Below, one piece after another: positions 36,232-45,281 of a DNA stretch of 64,000 nucleotides. Position 1 is the stretch's first letter, and every line of letters starts with the position of its first letter. This DNA is from Lysinibacillus capsici (lineage in GTDB: Bacteria; Bacillota; Bacilli; Bacillales_A; Planococcaceae), in NCBI RefSeq assembly GCF_003367505.1, contig NZ_PXXX01000025.1, positions 1 to 64,000 on the forward strand, read 5' to 3'. Both the position numbers and the translations under genes were made by a program. The notes beneath the pieces are model-generated. The model saw only the letters and a list, made by a program, of their open reading frames with translations. It had not been told where the DNA came from and did no database searches.

Positions 36232-37770
36232 ATGAATCTACAAAATTTGGAGAAAAGTCTTTACGATTTAATTACTGAAACATCTACGAATTTACCTAAG
36301 GATGTACGTCGTGCTATTAAAAAAGCAAAAGAAGCTGAGAATGCTGGTACTCGTGCAGCAATGAGCTTAGACACAATTGCAAATAATATTATTATGGCAG
36401 AAGATAACGTGTCACCAATTTGTCAGGATACAGGGCTACCAACTTTCAAAATTTATACTCCTGTTGGCGTAAACCAATTAGAAATTAAAGCTGCAATCAA
36501 AAAAGCAATCAACGATACAACTGCAGATGCTAAATTACGTCCTAATGCGGTGGATTCATTATCTGGTGCAAACAGTGGTAATAATCTTGGTGATGGTTTG
36601 CCAGTAATGAAATTTGAGCAATGGGAAAAAGATTACATTACAATTAAGTTAATTCTCAAAGGTGGCGGCTGTGAAAATAAAAACATTCAATACAGTCTAC
36701 CATGTGAACTAGAAGGTCTTGGTCGTGCAGGGCGTGACTTAGATGGTATTCGTAAATGTATTTTACACTCTGTATACCAAGCACAAGGTCAAGGGTGTTC
36801 TGCTGGTTTCATTGGTGTAGGTATTGGTGGAGACCGTTCTTCGGGCTATGATTTAGCAAAAGAGCAATTATTCCGCCATGTTGAAGATACAAATCCAAAT
36901 GCAGATCTTGCTAAGTTAGAAGAGTATGTTGTTAAAACGGCTAACACATTTGGTATCGGTACAATGGGCTTCGGTGGTGAAGCAACATTATTAGGCTGTA
37001 AAATTGGCGTAATGCACCGTATACCTGCCTCTTTCTATGTATCAGTAGCATATAATTGTTGGGCTTACCGTCGTATGGCTGTGGACATCGATCCTCAAAC
37101 TGGCGAAATTTTGAATTGGCACTATCAAGAGGGTGAAAAAATTACCTTCAAAGAGAATGAAGTAGCTGCTACAACAGAAGATACAACTACAGATGTAGTA
37201 GAACTTACTGCGCCAATTACTGAAGAACAAATTCGTTCATTAAAAGTTGGAGATGTCGTTTCTATTACTGGTCGTATGTATACTGGCCGTGACGCAATCC
37301 ACCACCATTTAATGAGCCACGATGCACCAGTTGATTTAAATGGACAAGTTATTTATCACTGCGGACCTGTAATGGCTAAGGATGAAGAAGGCAATTGGAC
37401 AGTGAAAGCTGCTGGCCCAACTACTTCAATTCGTGAGGAGCCTTATCAAGGCGATATCATGAAAAAATTCGGTATCCGTGCTGTTATTGGTAAAGGTGGA
37501 ATGGGACCAAAAACATTAAAAGCGCTTAATGAGCATGGTGGCGTTTACTTGAATGCAATTGGTGGAGCAGCACAATACTATGCGGACTGTATTAAAGGCG
37601 TTGATGGTGTTGATTTAATGGAATTCGGTATTCCTGAAGCCATGTGGCACTTAAATGTTGAAAAATTTACAGCAGTTGTAACAATGGATTCACATGGTAA
37701 CTCACTACATGCAGATGTGGATAAATCATCATTAGAAAAACTTGCTCTGCATGCAGAAAGAGTCTTCTAA
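36232..37770 (+). CDS. Fumarate hydratase class I (iron-sulfur)
   Basis: This 512-aa enzyme interconverts fumarate and malate in the TCA cycle using an oxygen-sensitive [4Fe-4S] cluster. The N-terminal alpha domain has the cluster cysteines in SPICQDTGLP, GGGCENKN and QGCSAGFIG. The C-terminal beta domain (from about residue 320) has GRDAIHHHLM and GPTTSIREEPYQGD. Both halves are fused in one chain, as in FumA/FumB. B. subtilis instead carries a class II enzyme (CitG); whether one exists elsewhere in this genome is unknown. The start is ATG after GGGGGG. A terminator follows. Confidence 0.93.
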   Translation: MNLQNLEKSLYDLITETSTNLPKDVRRAIKKAKEAENAGTRAAMSLDTIANNIIMAEDNVSPICQDTGLPTFKIYTPVGVNQLEIKAAIKKAINDTTADAKLRPNAVDSLSGANSGNNLGDGLPVMKFEQWEKDYITIKLILKGGGCENKNIQYSLPCELEGLGRAGRDLDGIRKCILHSVYQAQGQGCSAGFIGVGIGGDRSSGYDLAKEQLFRHVEDTNPNADLAKLEEYVVKTANTFGIGTMGFGGEATLLGCKIGVMHRIPASFYVSVAYNCWAYRRMAVDIDPQTGEILNWHYQEGEKITFKENEVAATTEDTTTDVVELTAPITEEQIRSLKVGDVVSITGRMYTGRDAIHHHLMSHDAPVDLNGQVIYHCGPVMAKDEEGNWTVKAAGPTTSIREEPYQGDIMKKFGIRAVIGKGGMGPKTLKALNEHGGVYLNAIGGAAQYYADCIKGVDGVDLMEFGIPEAMWHLNVEKFTAVVTMDSHGNSLHADVDKSSLEKLALHAERVF

Positions 37771-37816
37771 TTAAATAATAGATAGCAGTAGTAACTCATT
37801 TTATTGCACAATTTTG

Positions 37817-37857
37817 TAAGGCACAGAATATTCCTAGTGAATAGACTGTGCCTTTTT
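37817..37857 (+). terminator. Terminator after fumarase
   Basis: AAGGCACAG pairs with CTGTGCCTT, with an AT-rich inner extension, and five T follow. Confidence 0.85.
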
Positions 37858-37924
37858 CAATCCTTTCGCAAATTGTTTAAAAATCTCCATCAAACTTCCT
37901 ACTTTATTTTTATAAATTCCTTTG

Positions 37925-37939
37925 TTATAATAATTCTAA
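37925..37939 (+). promoter_or_regulatory. PerR box upstream of the P-type ATPase gene
   Basis: TTATAATAATTCTAA matches the PerR consensus TTATAATNATTATAA at 13 of 14 informative positions. It lies about 100 bases upstream of the ATPase start. It supports PerR control of iron efflux. Confidence 0.8.
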
Positions 37940-38041
37940 ACAAAAGAGAAGGTAATTGAAATCCATTTTCAATTGAATAGCTCAAACAACGCTAATTTAT
38001 AAAGGTTTTGATATTGATTTTCATTATCAGGAGGGATAAAG

Positions 38042-39946
38042 ATGGAATACTCTAATCGAGAAAACATAAACATAATTGAGAAAATAAAAGAACATGCAGA
38101 ATTAATTGCTGCATTAATGGCTGGAATTTTCATCTTACTAGCATGGCGTTTAGACACAAGTGGACAAACAACAGCTTCCGTTCTACTATATTTAATTGCC
38201 TTTTGTGTAGGTGGTTTCGCGAAAGCAAAAGAAGGCATTGAAGAAACCATAGAAGAGCGAAAGCTAAATGTTGAGCTGTTGATGGTATTAGCTGCAATTG
38301 GCTCAGCTGCAATTGGCTATTGGACAGAGGGGGCCATCCTAATATTTATTTTTGCAGTAAGTGGTGCACTTGAAACTTATGCGATGAATAAAAGTCATCG
38401 GGAAATATCTGCACTTATGAATTTACAGCCAGAAGAAGCTTGGTTAGTGCGTGGCGGATTTGAGCCTATGAAAGTATCAGTTTCCACATTACAAATCGGG
38501 GATCATTTATTGATTAAACCTGGCGAACGAATTCCAGCAGACGGCATTATTTTTAAAGGCCAATCTTCTATTGATGAGTCAGCTATTAGCGGTGAGCCAC
38601 TGCCAATCTCAAAAAGCGAAGGAGACGAAGTTTTTGCAGGCACAGTCAACTTAAATGGTGCTATTACTATGGAAATGACAAAGGCGAATTCAGAGACCCT
38701 TTTCCAAAAAATTATACAGCTCGTTCAAAGTGCCCAAAGTGAAAAATCTCCCTCTCAACAATTCATCGAAAAGTTTGAAGGGACTTATGTAAAATTTGTT
38801 TTACTTGGTGTTGCCATTATGATGGTTCTTCCCCACTTCTTACTCGGCTGGGACTGGACAACAACCTTTTACCGAGCAATGGTGTTATTAGTGGTTGCTT
38901 CACCTTGTGCACTCGTTGCCTCCATTATGCCTGCAACACTCGCTACTATATCAAATGGTGCAAAAAATGGTGTGCTATTTAAAGGTGGTTTACATTTAGA
39001 GCATCTTAGTGTGTTACGTGCATTGGCGGTCGATAAAACAGGTACTTTAACGCAAGGAAAACCAGTTGTTACAGATTTTATTGTCCGTGATGGAGTAGAA
39101 CGTGAGACGGCTCTAGCAATTCTTGCAGGAATTGAATCTCAATCCAATCATCCCCTTGCCCAAGCGATTACCTCCTATGCTAAGGCTGAAGGAATCGACA
39201 TACTGCCACAAGCAACAATTGAAGATATTCCTGGCTGGGGTATTAAAGGAACGATTCAAAACAAGGAGTATCAAGTAGGCAAACCAGAGTTTGTTGATGT
39301 ACAACTTGCTAACAGTTTTGCAAATAGTGCTGTAACTAAACTTGCAGCAGAGGGAAAAACAGTTATTTTCATTCGCGATCAACATGGTATTGTTGCATTA
39401 ACAGCATTAAAAGATACTGTGCGCTCTGAAGCTAAGAAAGCTGTTACATTATTAAAAGAGCTTGGTATTCAAGTGGTGATGCTTACAGGTGACAACGAAA
39501 AAACAGCGAAAGTTATCGCGAAGGAGGCTGGCGTTACTGAATACGTCGCAGAATGTCTGCCAGAAACGAAGGTAACTGAAATGAAACGCCTACTTACACA
39601 GCATCAATTTGTTGGCATGGTCGGCGACGGTATTAATGATGCCCCTGCATTGGCTACCGCAACTACTGGCATCGCTATGGGTGAAGGCACAGACGTGGCG
39701 CTTGAAACAGCGGATGTCGTGCTAATGAAAAATGACTTATCAAAAATCGCCTATGCTGTTCGTTTATCACGTAAAATGCAACGTATTGTGAAACAAAATA
39801 TTTTCTTTTCTATCGGGGTTATTATCTTATTAATCGCCTCTAACTTTTTACAAGTTGTCGACTTGCCATTAGGCGTAATCGGGCATGAAGGTAGTACAAT
39901 TCTAGTTATTCTAAATGGTTTACGTATGCTCAATAAAAATGTTTAA
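38042..39946 (+). CDS. pfeT: P1B-type metal-efflux ATPase (PfeT/ZosA-like)
   Basis: The 634-aa ATPase pumps a metal ion out of the cell. It has paired N-terminal helices without a heavy-metal-associated binding domain, the TGES-type actuator motif (SAISGEP), membrane motif SPC in VVASPCALVAS, the phosphorylation site DKTGTLT, the SNHPLAQ motif and the hinge GDGINDAPAL. The SPC motif marks the P1B4 subgroup; the B. subtilis member, once called ZosA, is the PerR-regulated Fe(II) exporter PfeT. The PerR box upstream supports this assignment. CPC-type Zn/Cd pumps are less likely. Confidence 0.87.
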   Translation: MEYSNRENINIIEKIKEHAELIAALMAGIFILLAWRLDTSGQTTASVLLYLIAFCVGGFAKAKEGIEETIEERKLNVELLMVLAAIGSAAIGYWTEGAILIFIFAVSGALETYAMNKSHREISALMNLQPEEAWLVRGGFEPMKVSVSTLQIGDHLLIKPGERIPADGIIFKGQSSIDESAISGEPLPISKSEGDEVFAGTVNLNGAITMEMTKANSETLFQKIIQLVQSAQSEKSPSQQFIEKFEGTYVKFVLLGVAIMMVLPHFLLGWDWTTTFYRAMVLLVVASPCALVASIMPATLATISNGAKNGVLFKGGLHLEHLSVLRALAVDKTGTLTQGKPVVTDFIVRDGVERETALAILAGIESQSNHPLAQAITSYAKAEGIDILPQATIEDIPGWGIKGTIQNKEYQVGKPEFVDVQLANSFANSAVTKLAAEGKTVIFIRDQHGIVALTALKDTVRSEAKKAVTLLKELGIQVVMLTGDNEKTAKVIAKEAGVTEYVAECLPETKVTEMKRLLTQHQFVGMVGDGINDAPALATATTGIAMGEGTDVALETADVVLMKNDLSKIAYAVRLSRKMQRIVKQNIFFSIGVIILLIASNFLQVVDLPLGVIGHEGSTILVILNGLRMLNKNV

Positions 39947-40061
39947 CATCAAGTAAGCCTCAGCATAATTGAGTCCAGCTTGCTTGAAGCTACTCTTCCT
40001 GTGACATGCGCTGTGGCTTTCATTGAATAATTGATGCATTTAATCAGGTAAAATCAAGTAA

Positions 40062-40102
40062 AATAGCCTCGCTACTCTTTATGAGTTTAGCGAGGCTATT
40101 GT
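40062..40102 (+). terminator. Bidirectional terminator between pfeT and yfkH
   Basis: AATAGCCTCGCTA pairs with TAGCGAGGCTATT around a loop of about 13 bases; on the minus strand the A/T flanks are weaker. It is shared by converging genes. Confidence 0.8.
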
Positions 40103-40120
40103 TAATGAATGATCATTTCC

Positions 40121-41038
40121 TTATCGACGAATTTCCTTTTGAAGTGCTCTTTTCTGCATTGTAGCATTTAATACGCCACCAAAGATTAAAATGATTCCCG
40201 TAAAATATAACCAGAGCATTAAAATAATGACGCCACCAATACTACCGTATGTAGCAGAATAATTTGCAAAATTATTAATATAAAAAGAGAAACCGTATGT
40301 GACTGCTAACCAAGCAAGCGTGGCAAATAACGCTCCTGGCCATACGCCCATTATTTTCAAACGAGGACTTGTATTTGGCACAAACCAGTAGATGCCCATT
40401 AATACGATGAAAATCAATAATGGCGGGATTGACCATCTTAATCTATGCCAAACTGATTCAAATTGCTCCTCTATTCCGACGATTGAGAATAGGAAATGTC
40501 CAATTTGCTGACCAAAGACCGGTAATAAGAGCGCAACGGCAATAACAATAACGAGAGCGATTGTAAAAACAAGTGATAAACCCCTATCTAATATGCCTGC
40601 TCTCCCTTCTGTATCGTAGGCTTTATTTAAAGCACGAAGTAATGCATTAATGCCTTTAGATGCAGACCAAATAGTACCTAAAACCCCAATGGACAGTAAA
40701 CTACTGTTGCGATTTGTTAAAATCTCATTCAGTGTATTTTCAATCAGCTTATACACTTCATCAGGTAAGATATTCACTAAAAATGAATAGACCTGAGTTG
40801 TTTCTAAGTTAAGATATGGTAATAGTGTCACCAAGAAAATAAGTAAGGGGAAGAACGATAGTAAAAAGAAATAAGCCAATTGTGCAGCAAGCGCAGATAT
40901 TTCAACTCGCTTGAGCCGACCTATTAAATCTTGGATAAAGCCTTTGGATGTCATAATATCAATCGCTCCCTCCTCTGGAGAAACAAACGATTTTACAAAC
41001 CCAAAAGCGTTATGCAATGTTGCTTTATTCTTTTCCAT
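40121..41038 (-). CDS. yfkH: YihY/BrkB family inner-membrane protein
   Basis: The 305-aa protein has six membrane helices after a 55-residue cytosolic N-terminus. The conserved ISALAAQLAYFFLLSFFPLL, IWSASKGINALLRALNKAYD and GGVIILMLWLYFTGIILIFG mark the YihY/BrkB family, once misnamed ribonuclease BN. The function is unknown. The start is ATG 41038 with AGGAGG six bases upstream; a longer reading would overlap the preceding gene without a site. It forms a pair with the YtxH-like gene. Confidence 0.87.
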   Translation of the reverse strand: MEKNKATLHNAFGFVKSFVSPEEGAIDIMTSKGFIQDLIGRLKRVEISALAAQLAYFFLLSFFPLLIFLVTLLPYLNLETTQVYSFLVNILPDEVYKLIENTLNEILTNRNSSLLSIGVLGTIWSASKGINALLRALNKAYDTEGRAGILDRGLSLVFTIALVIVIAVALLLPVFGQQIGHFLFSIVGIEEQFESVWHRLRWSIPPLLIFIVLMGIYWFVPNTSPRLKIMGVWPGALFATLAWLAVTYGFSFYINNFANYSATYGSIGGVIILMLWLYFTGIILIFGGVLNATMQKRALQKEIRR

Positions 41039-41060
41039 ACAATTCCTCCTAAAACGACCT

Positions 41061-41387
41061 TTACTCCTTATGAGGTAAAGTAAAGGCTGATTTCGTATCT
41101 TCAATCATTCCCTGTATCGTGGAAGGTAAATCCTTAAATTCATCTACCTTTTCAGCAATTGTGTTGACATTATCTGACACACTTTCACAAAGCACCTTTG
41201 CCGCGAGTACTTTTTCCTCTACCAAAACCTGCAATTCTTCTCGATTTGCTGCATAGTATGAGATGGCTTCCTTCATCTTTTTTGTTGAGGCAATTGTTTT
41301 TTCTCGTGTAGCACGATCTAACATACTTAATGCTGCTCCTACTGCTGCTCCTGCTACAATAGATGCTAATAATTTACTTTGACCCAT
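41061..41387 (-). CDS. YtxH-like membrane-anchored small protein
   Basis: The 108-aa protein starts with a Gly/Ala-rich membrane segment (LLASIVAGAAVGAALSML) and continues as a charged helical, probably coiled-coil domain. That layout matches YtxH-domain (general-stress-like) proteins. The position before yfkH suggests yfkI of B. subtilis, which I have not confirmed. GGGGG precedes the ATG. The 22-base gap to yfkH indicates an operon. Confidence 0.65.
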   Translation of the reverse strand: MGQSKLLASIVAGAAVGAALSMLDRATREKTIASTKKMKEAISYYAANREELQVLVEEKVLAAKVLCESVSDNVNTIAEKVDEFKDLPSTIQGMIEDTKSAFTLPHKE

Positions 41388-41564
41388 ATTAAAACCCCCT
41401 GCTTGTATAGTTGCATATTCCCTATTATTTCATAAATAAACAGTCTTCTGCACTTATTCTACCCAATAACAGTCTATTTTTAAAGCAATGCCCAAATACG
41501 GAGTTGACATTTTTTTTATTCAATGAAATGATATGTGCGAGGATGACGAAAGGTAGGGTAAAAA

Positions 41565-41786
41565 ATGGATTTATCAGTTCCATCTAAAGAAAACGTTATG
41601 TATATGGTTGATCAAATGAAGGACAAGCTTCGTATGGTGAATGTCGATGCAATGAAATCAGAAAACTTCGATGAAGCAAATTATGAAGATTTAGTGTATC
41701 TATATGAAATGGTTATGAAGAGAGAAACTTTTAGTCCAAGCGAAATGCAAGCGATTGTTGCTGAATTAGGATCTTTACGTAAATAG
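41565..41786 (+). CDS. yfkK: DUF1128/UPF0435 protein YfkK
   Basis: The 73-aa helical protein with [20 protein letters not shown] and [20 protein letters not shown] matches the DUF1128 (YfkK) family of Bacillales. Its function is unknown. It is cytosolic and acidic. ATG follows AAAGGTAGGG. It is divergent from the ytxH-like gene and has its own terminator. Confidence 0.88.
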   Translation: MDLSVPSKENVMYMVDQMKDKLRMVNVDAMKSENFDEANYEDLVYLYEMVMKRETFSPSEMQAIVAELGSLRK

Positions 41787-41795
41787 GTAAAACAA

Positions 41796-41841
41796 AAAGC
41801 TATTAGCTCAAGACATTTGTCTGCTGCTAATAGCTCTTTTA
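41796..41841 (+). terminator. Terminator between yfkK and motB
   Basis: AGCTATTAGC pairs with GCTAATAGCT around an 18-base loop; T-rich on the plus strand and A-rich before it, so it can serve both converging genes. Confidence 0.8.
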
Positions 41842-42606
41842 TTACGGTGTACTCTTTGTTTCTGAACCATCCTCTGTAACTAATGGTTGAATTAAAACTT
41901 CTACACGACGATTCTTTGCGCGTCCTTCGGCTGTGTCATTTGGTGCAATTGCACGATACTCACCGTTTCCTTTTGCACTAAAGCGCGTAGGATCTAACTG
42001 GTCATTACTTTCAATAAGAAGATTTAAAAAATTCGTTGCACGCAAAACAGATAGTTCAAAGTTTGATGAGAAATTCGGACCTGCTGGTACATTATCTGTA
42101 TGACCTGTGATGACAATATTTCGAGCTGGATCAGATACCAGCATAGTTGATAGCTCTTTGGCAATAGGGACATACTCAGGTTTAACTTTTGCCTGCCCTG
42201 GGTCAAATAAAATACTATCGCGGATTGTCACTAGTAATCCCTCATCCGTCATTTCTGTGGCAAACTGATCTTCCATTTCATTGACTGCAATAAAATTATC
42301 CACACTATCTTTTATTTCAGCTAACTCCTGTTGATCCTTTAAATAGGCAGAGTTTTGCTGTGGCGTTTGGTCGCTATCCGCATTCGGAGTAGGGACTGGT
42401 GCAGGTTGCTCTAGAAAACTAGTTCCACCATCAAAGACTTGACTAAAAACTGCCGACATTCTTTCTAGCTTTTCTTGATCGACTGAACTTGAGGCAAACA
42501 AAATAATGAACACGGCTAGCAGCAAAGTTAAAATATCTGCGTATGGCACTAACCAAGATTCATCAATATGTTCATCATGCTTTTTCTTCTTAGCTTTCTT
42601 TGCCAA
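41842..42606 (-). CDS. motB: Flagellar motor stator protein MotB
   Basis: MotB anchors the stator to peptidoglycan and carries the proton-relay Asp. The protein (254 aa from TTG 42606) has a basic N-terminus, the membrane helix WLVPYADILTLLLAVFIILF with the key Asp, a linker and plug region. Its OmpA-like domain has ITGHTDNVPAGPNFSSNFEL and RRVEVLIQP. The TTG start gives MAKKAKKKKHDEHIDE, like B. subtilis MotB, with GGGGCGGG upstream; the GTG at 42627 is the alternative. It overlaps motA by 17 bases. Confidence 0.92.
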   Translation of the reverse strand: MAKKAKKKKHDEHIDESWLVPYADILTLLLAVFIILFASSSVDQEKLERMSAVFSQVFDGGTSFLEQPAPVPTPNADSDQTPQQNSAYLKDQQELAEIKDSVDNFIAVNEMEDQFATEMTDEGLLVTIRDSILFDPGQAKVKPEYVPIAKELSTMLVSDPARNIVITGHTDNVPAGPNFSSNFELSVLRATNFLNLLIESNDQLDPTRFSAKGNGEYRAIAPNDTAEGRAKNRRVEVLIQPLVTEDGSETKSTP

Positions 42607-43393
42607 GGCCACCCGCCCCGCTTTCACCAGAAATTTGACGACGTTCTTCCATCGTTAAGTATGATGATAGTTTCTGTTCAATTACACGTGGAGCCTCCCC
42701 TTCTAATACTGAAAGGATACCCTCAATCATCATTCTCTTTTGTTTTACCTCTAAAGCAGATTTACGTTTTAGCTTGTTCGCAAATGGATGCCATAAAACA
42801 TACCCTGTAAAGATACCGAGTAATGTAGCCATGAAGGCAGCTGAGATAGCATGTCCTAGCTTTTCGATATCATTCATATCAGCCAATGCGGCGATTAACC
42901 CTACTACTGCACCAAGAACCCCTAAAGTAGGTGCATATGTACCTGCTTGTGTAAAAATAGCTGCTCCACTAGTATGTCGCTCTTCCATCGCTTCTACTTC
43001 TTCTGTTAAGACATCACGTATGTAATCAGCATTTTGACCATCAATTGCTAATGTAAGGCCATTTTTCAAAAATGGATCTTCAATCTCTGAGGCCTTACTT
43101 TCAAGTGCTAATAGCCCTTCGCGACGAGCTAAGTCAGCCCATTGTGAAAACATTTTAATAATCTCTATATCATTTGCTAATTTTGTTTCTTTAAAAAGAA
43201 TCTTAAATAGCTTCGGCACACGCTTTAACTCCTGCATAGGAAAGGCAATTGTTACTGCGGAAATAGTACCAAAAATGATAATTAGGATAGCTGCTGGGTT
43301 ATAAAATGCAGATAAACTTACACCCTTCATTACCATCCCTGTTAATAGTGCTACTAAAGCAAGTATTAACCCTATAATCGACGACTTATCCAT
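42590..43393 (-). CDS. motA: Flagellar motor stator protein MotA
   Basis: The 267-aa protein has four membrane helices with a long cytosolic loop between helices 2 and 3. TYAPTLGVLGAVVGLIAAL (helix 3) and the proline-rich cytosolic ends are typical, and ARREGLLALE is a conserved loop block. It forms the proton channel with MotB. ATG has GGAGG about six bases upstream. No clear sigma-D promoter was found. The TEEVEAMEERH block suggests the proton- rather than sodium-driven pair, a weak inference. Confidence 0.93.
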   Translation of the reverse strand: MDKSSIIGLILALVALLTGMVMKGVSLSAFYNPAAILIIIFGTISAVTIAFPMQELKRVPKLFKILFKETKLANDIEIIKMFSQWADLARREGLLALESKASEIEDPFLKNGLTLAIDGQNADYIRDVLTEEVEAMEERHTSGAAIFTQAGTYAPTLGVLGAVVGLIAALADMNDIEKLGHAISAAFMATLLGIFTGYVLWHPFANKLKRKSALEVKQKRMMIEGILSVLEGEAPRVIEQKLSSYLTMEERRQISGESGAGGLGKES

Positions 43394-43590
43394 TCTAGAA
43401 CCTCCAAATCTACTATCTAATGTTATTTCGTCTTTTTTTCCATATTTTAAATATATATATTCCTAGTATAAATGTATTTCATATATTTTTCGATGTAATT
43501 AATGCTTTTTATTCACATTTCGACCATTTTTGATTATATTGAATTAAGAATATTACACTTAACTGTCTTAAATTGAAAGGGGATATGATT

Positions 43591-44826
43591 TTGTTATTAT
43601 CGTTTGACACAAAATTACTAAAATATGCCGAGTTAGCGGTGAAAGTAGGAGTAAATATCCAAAAAGATCAGTATCTTTATATAAGCTGTTCGACTGATAA
43701 CCTAAAACTCGCACAAATAATTACTAAAATTGCCTATAAAAATGGTGCTAAACAAGTTTTTGTCGATATATCCGATGATGAACTTGTACGTGCTCGCTAT
43801 GAAGGGGCACCAAAAGACTCATTTGATTTCTTCCCACCTTGGAAAGTGCAGGAACGTGAATGGTTAGCTGAACATGGTGCTGCTTTCTTAAGCATTAGCT
43901 CACAAAATCCCGATTTATTAAAAGGTATTGAGCGCGATAGAATCATGGCATTTCAAAAAGCATCTGGCCAAGCACTTGCCAACTATTATCAATGGTTACA
44001 AGCAGATAAGTTTAGCTGGTCTGTCATTGCTGCTCCATCTAAAGCTTGGGCAGCAAAGGTCTTTCCTCACCTTCCAGAAGAACAGCAAATGGATGCATTA
44101 TGGGAAGCTATCTTTGCAGCCACACGTATAGACGTTGAAAATCCTGTTGAAGCTTGGCATACACATGATCAGGAATTACATAGCAAAGCTGATTATTTAA
44201 ATACAAAGCAATTTAAATCACTGCATTATACTGCACCAGGCACAGATCTAACAATTGAGCTGCCTCCACACCATGTGTGGACAGGGGGTAGTAGTATAAA
44301 TACTCAAGGCCAAACATTTATGGCCAATATGCCAACTGAAGAAATTTTTACAGCACCGTTAAAAACAGGTGTTAATGGTTATGTATCAAGCACTAAGCCT
44401 TTAAGCTATGGTGGCAATATTATAGATAATTTCACACTAACATTTAAAGATGGTCGAATCATTGACGTCAAGGCGGAGCAAGGCCAAGAAATTTTAGCTT
44501 CTCTTATTGAAACAGATGAAGGTTCTCATTACCTTGGTGAAATAGCATTAGTACCACATCAATCACCTATTTCACAATCCGACCTATTATTTTACAATAC
44601 ATTGTTTGATGAAAATGCATCCAATCATTTTGCCATTGGTAGTGCATATGCTTTTTGCATTGAGGGCGGCAAAGAAATGACTTCTGAGGAACTAAGCGCG
44701 CATGGTCTCAATCAAAGCTTGACACATGTAGACTTTATGATTGGCTCTACCAAAATGAATATAGATGGAATAACACATGATGATCAAATAGACCCAATAT
44801 TCCGTGATGGAAATTGGGCATTCTAA
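43591..44826 (+). CDS. M29 family aminopeptidase (AmpS/PepS type), copy 1
   Basis: This 411-aa cytosolic metallo-aminopeptidase removes N-terminal residues from peptides. Family blocks are LLKYAELAVKVGVNIQ, MPTEEIFTAPLKTGVNGYV (metal Glu), DEGSHYLGEIALVPHQSPIS, LFDENASNHFAIGSAYAF (His) and the closing LTHVDFMIGS (His, Asp). It is about 60 percent alike by eye to the second copy at 56130-57359. The start is uncertain: TTG 43591 has AAAGGGG eight bases upstream; ATG 43585 lies only two bases from it. It stands alone. Confidence 0.88.
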   Translation: MLLSFDTKLLKYAELAVKVGVNIQKDQYLYISCSTDNLKLAQIITKIAYKNGAKQVFVDISDDELVRARYEGAPKDSFDFFPPWKVQEREWLAEHGAAFLSISSQNPDLLKGIERDRIMAFQKASGQALANYYQWLQADKFSWSVIAAPSKAWAAKVFPHLPEEQQMDALWEAIFAATRIDVENPVEAWHTHDQELHSKADYLNTKQFKSLHYTAPGTDLTIELPPHHVWTGGSSINTQGQTFMANMPTEEIFTAPLKTGVNGYVSSTKPLSYGGNIIDNFTLTFKDGRIIDVKAEQGQEILASLIETDEGSHYLGEIALVPHQSPISQSDLLFYNTLFDENASNHFAIGSAYAFCIEGGKEMTSEELSAHGLNQSLTHVDFMIGSTKMNIDGITHDDQIDPIFRDGNWAF

Positions 44827-44966
44827 ATAATCCATTCCTACTAATAGTATTCTAGGCTAAGTATGTTAAGGTTGTCATAAATTATCCTTAGATTTTCCTA
44901 GTAACCTATTGTATAATTGTTTTAGGGAATTTTAGTAGATCATTTAAGTAGAGAGGAGCTCTAATA

Positions 44967-45101
44967 ATGTTCATTACAACTGTTCTTGGCTTTTCAGCAG
45001 TTTTATTAATTTCAACGGGATTCTTCATCCACTACCTACAAGTTGGTTTAGATAGCAAGTCTTCAGTAACTGTAGATCCAAAGCCAAACGAAAAATTTTA
45101 A
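44967..45101 (+). CDS. Small single-span membrane protein
   Basis: This 44-aa gene is supported by AGGAG eight bases before ATG, a clear membrane helix (TTVLGFSAVLLISTGFFIHY) and a terminator right after the stop. The short tail SVTVDPKPNEKF would face the cytosol or the outside. It is not recognised as a named family. It is flanked by the aminopeptidase and the carbonic anhydrase genes, all in one direction, but has its own leader and terminator. Confidence 0.7.
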   Translation: MFITTVLGFSAVLLISTGFFIHYLQVGLDSKSSVTVDPKPNEKF

Positions 45102-45107
45102 TGTGTA

Positions 45108-45142
45108 AAAAACAGCTACTATTTATAGGTAGCTGTTTTTTT
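45108..45142 (+). terminator. Terminator after the 44-aa membrane protein gene
   Basis: AAACAGCTACC-like arms (AAACAGCTAC with GTAGCTGTTT) close around a short AT loop and are followed by seven T. Confidence 0.85.
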
Positions 45143-45281
45143 ATAGCTTACAAGTTATTTCATCTACTAAAGCGTATGAAACTGCTCCTTTATTGTAAAA
45201 ATTATCTGAATAAAGTCTTTATTGTTTGCATATTGAAAATTTTGCTCTACAATATTTTTTGTAAGGAAGGGAGCAATATTC

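Noticed and set aside
37969..38250. 93-codon minus-strand frame opposite the pfeT start
   Set aside because: It is antisense to the ATPase gene and its ribosome site, without family features.
43394..43560. Sigma-D promoter before motA
   Set aside because: A TAAA followed about 15 bases later by ATCGAAAA is only a weak match to GCCGATAT; not enough to call.
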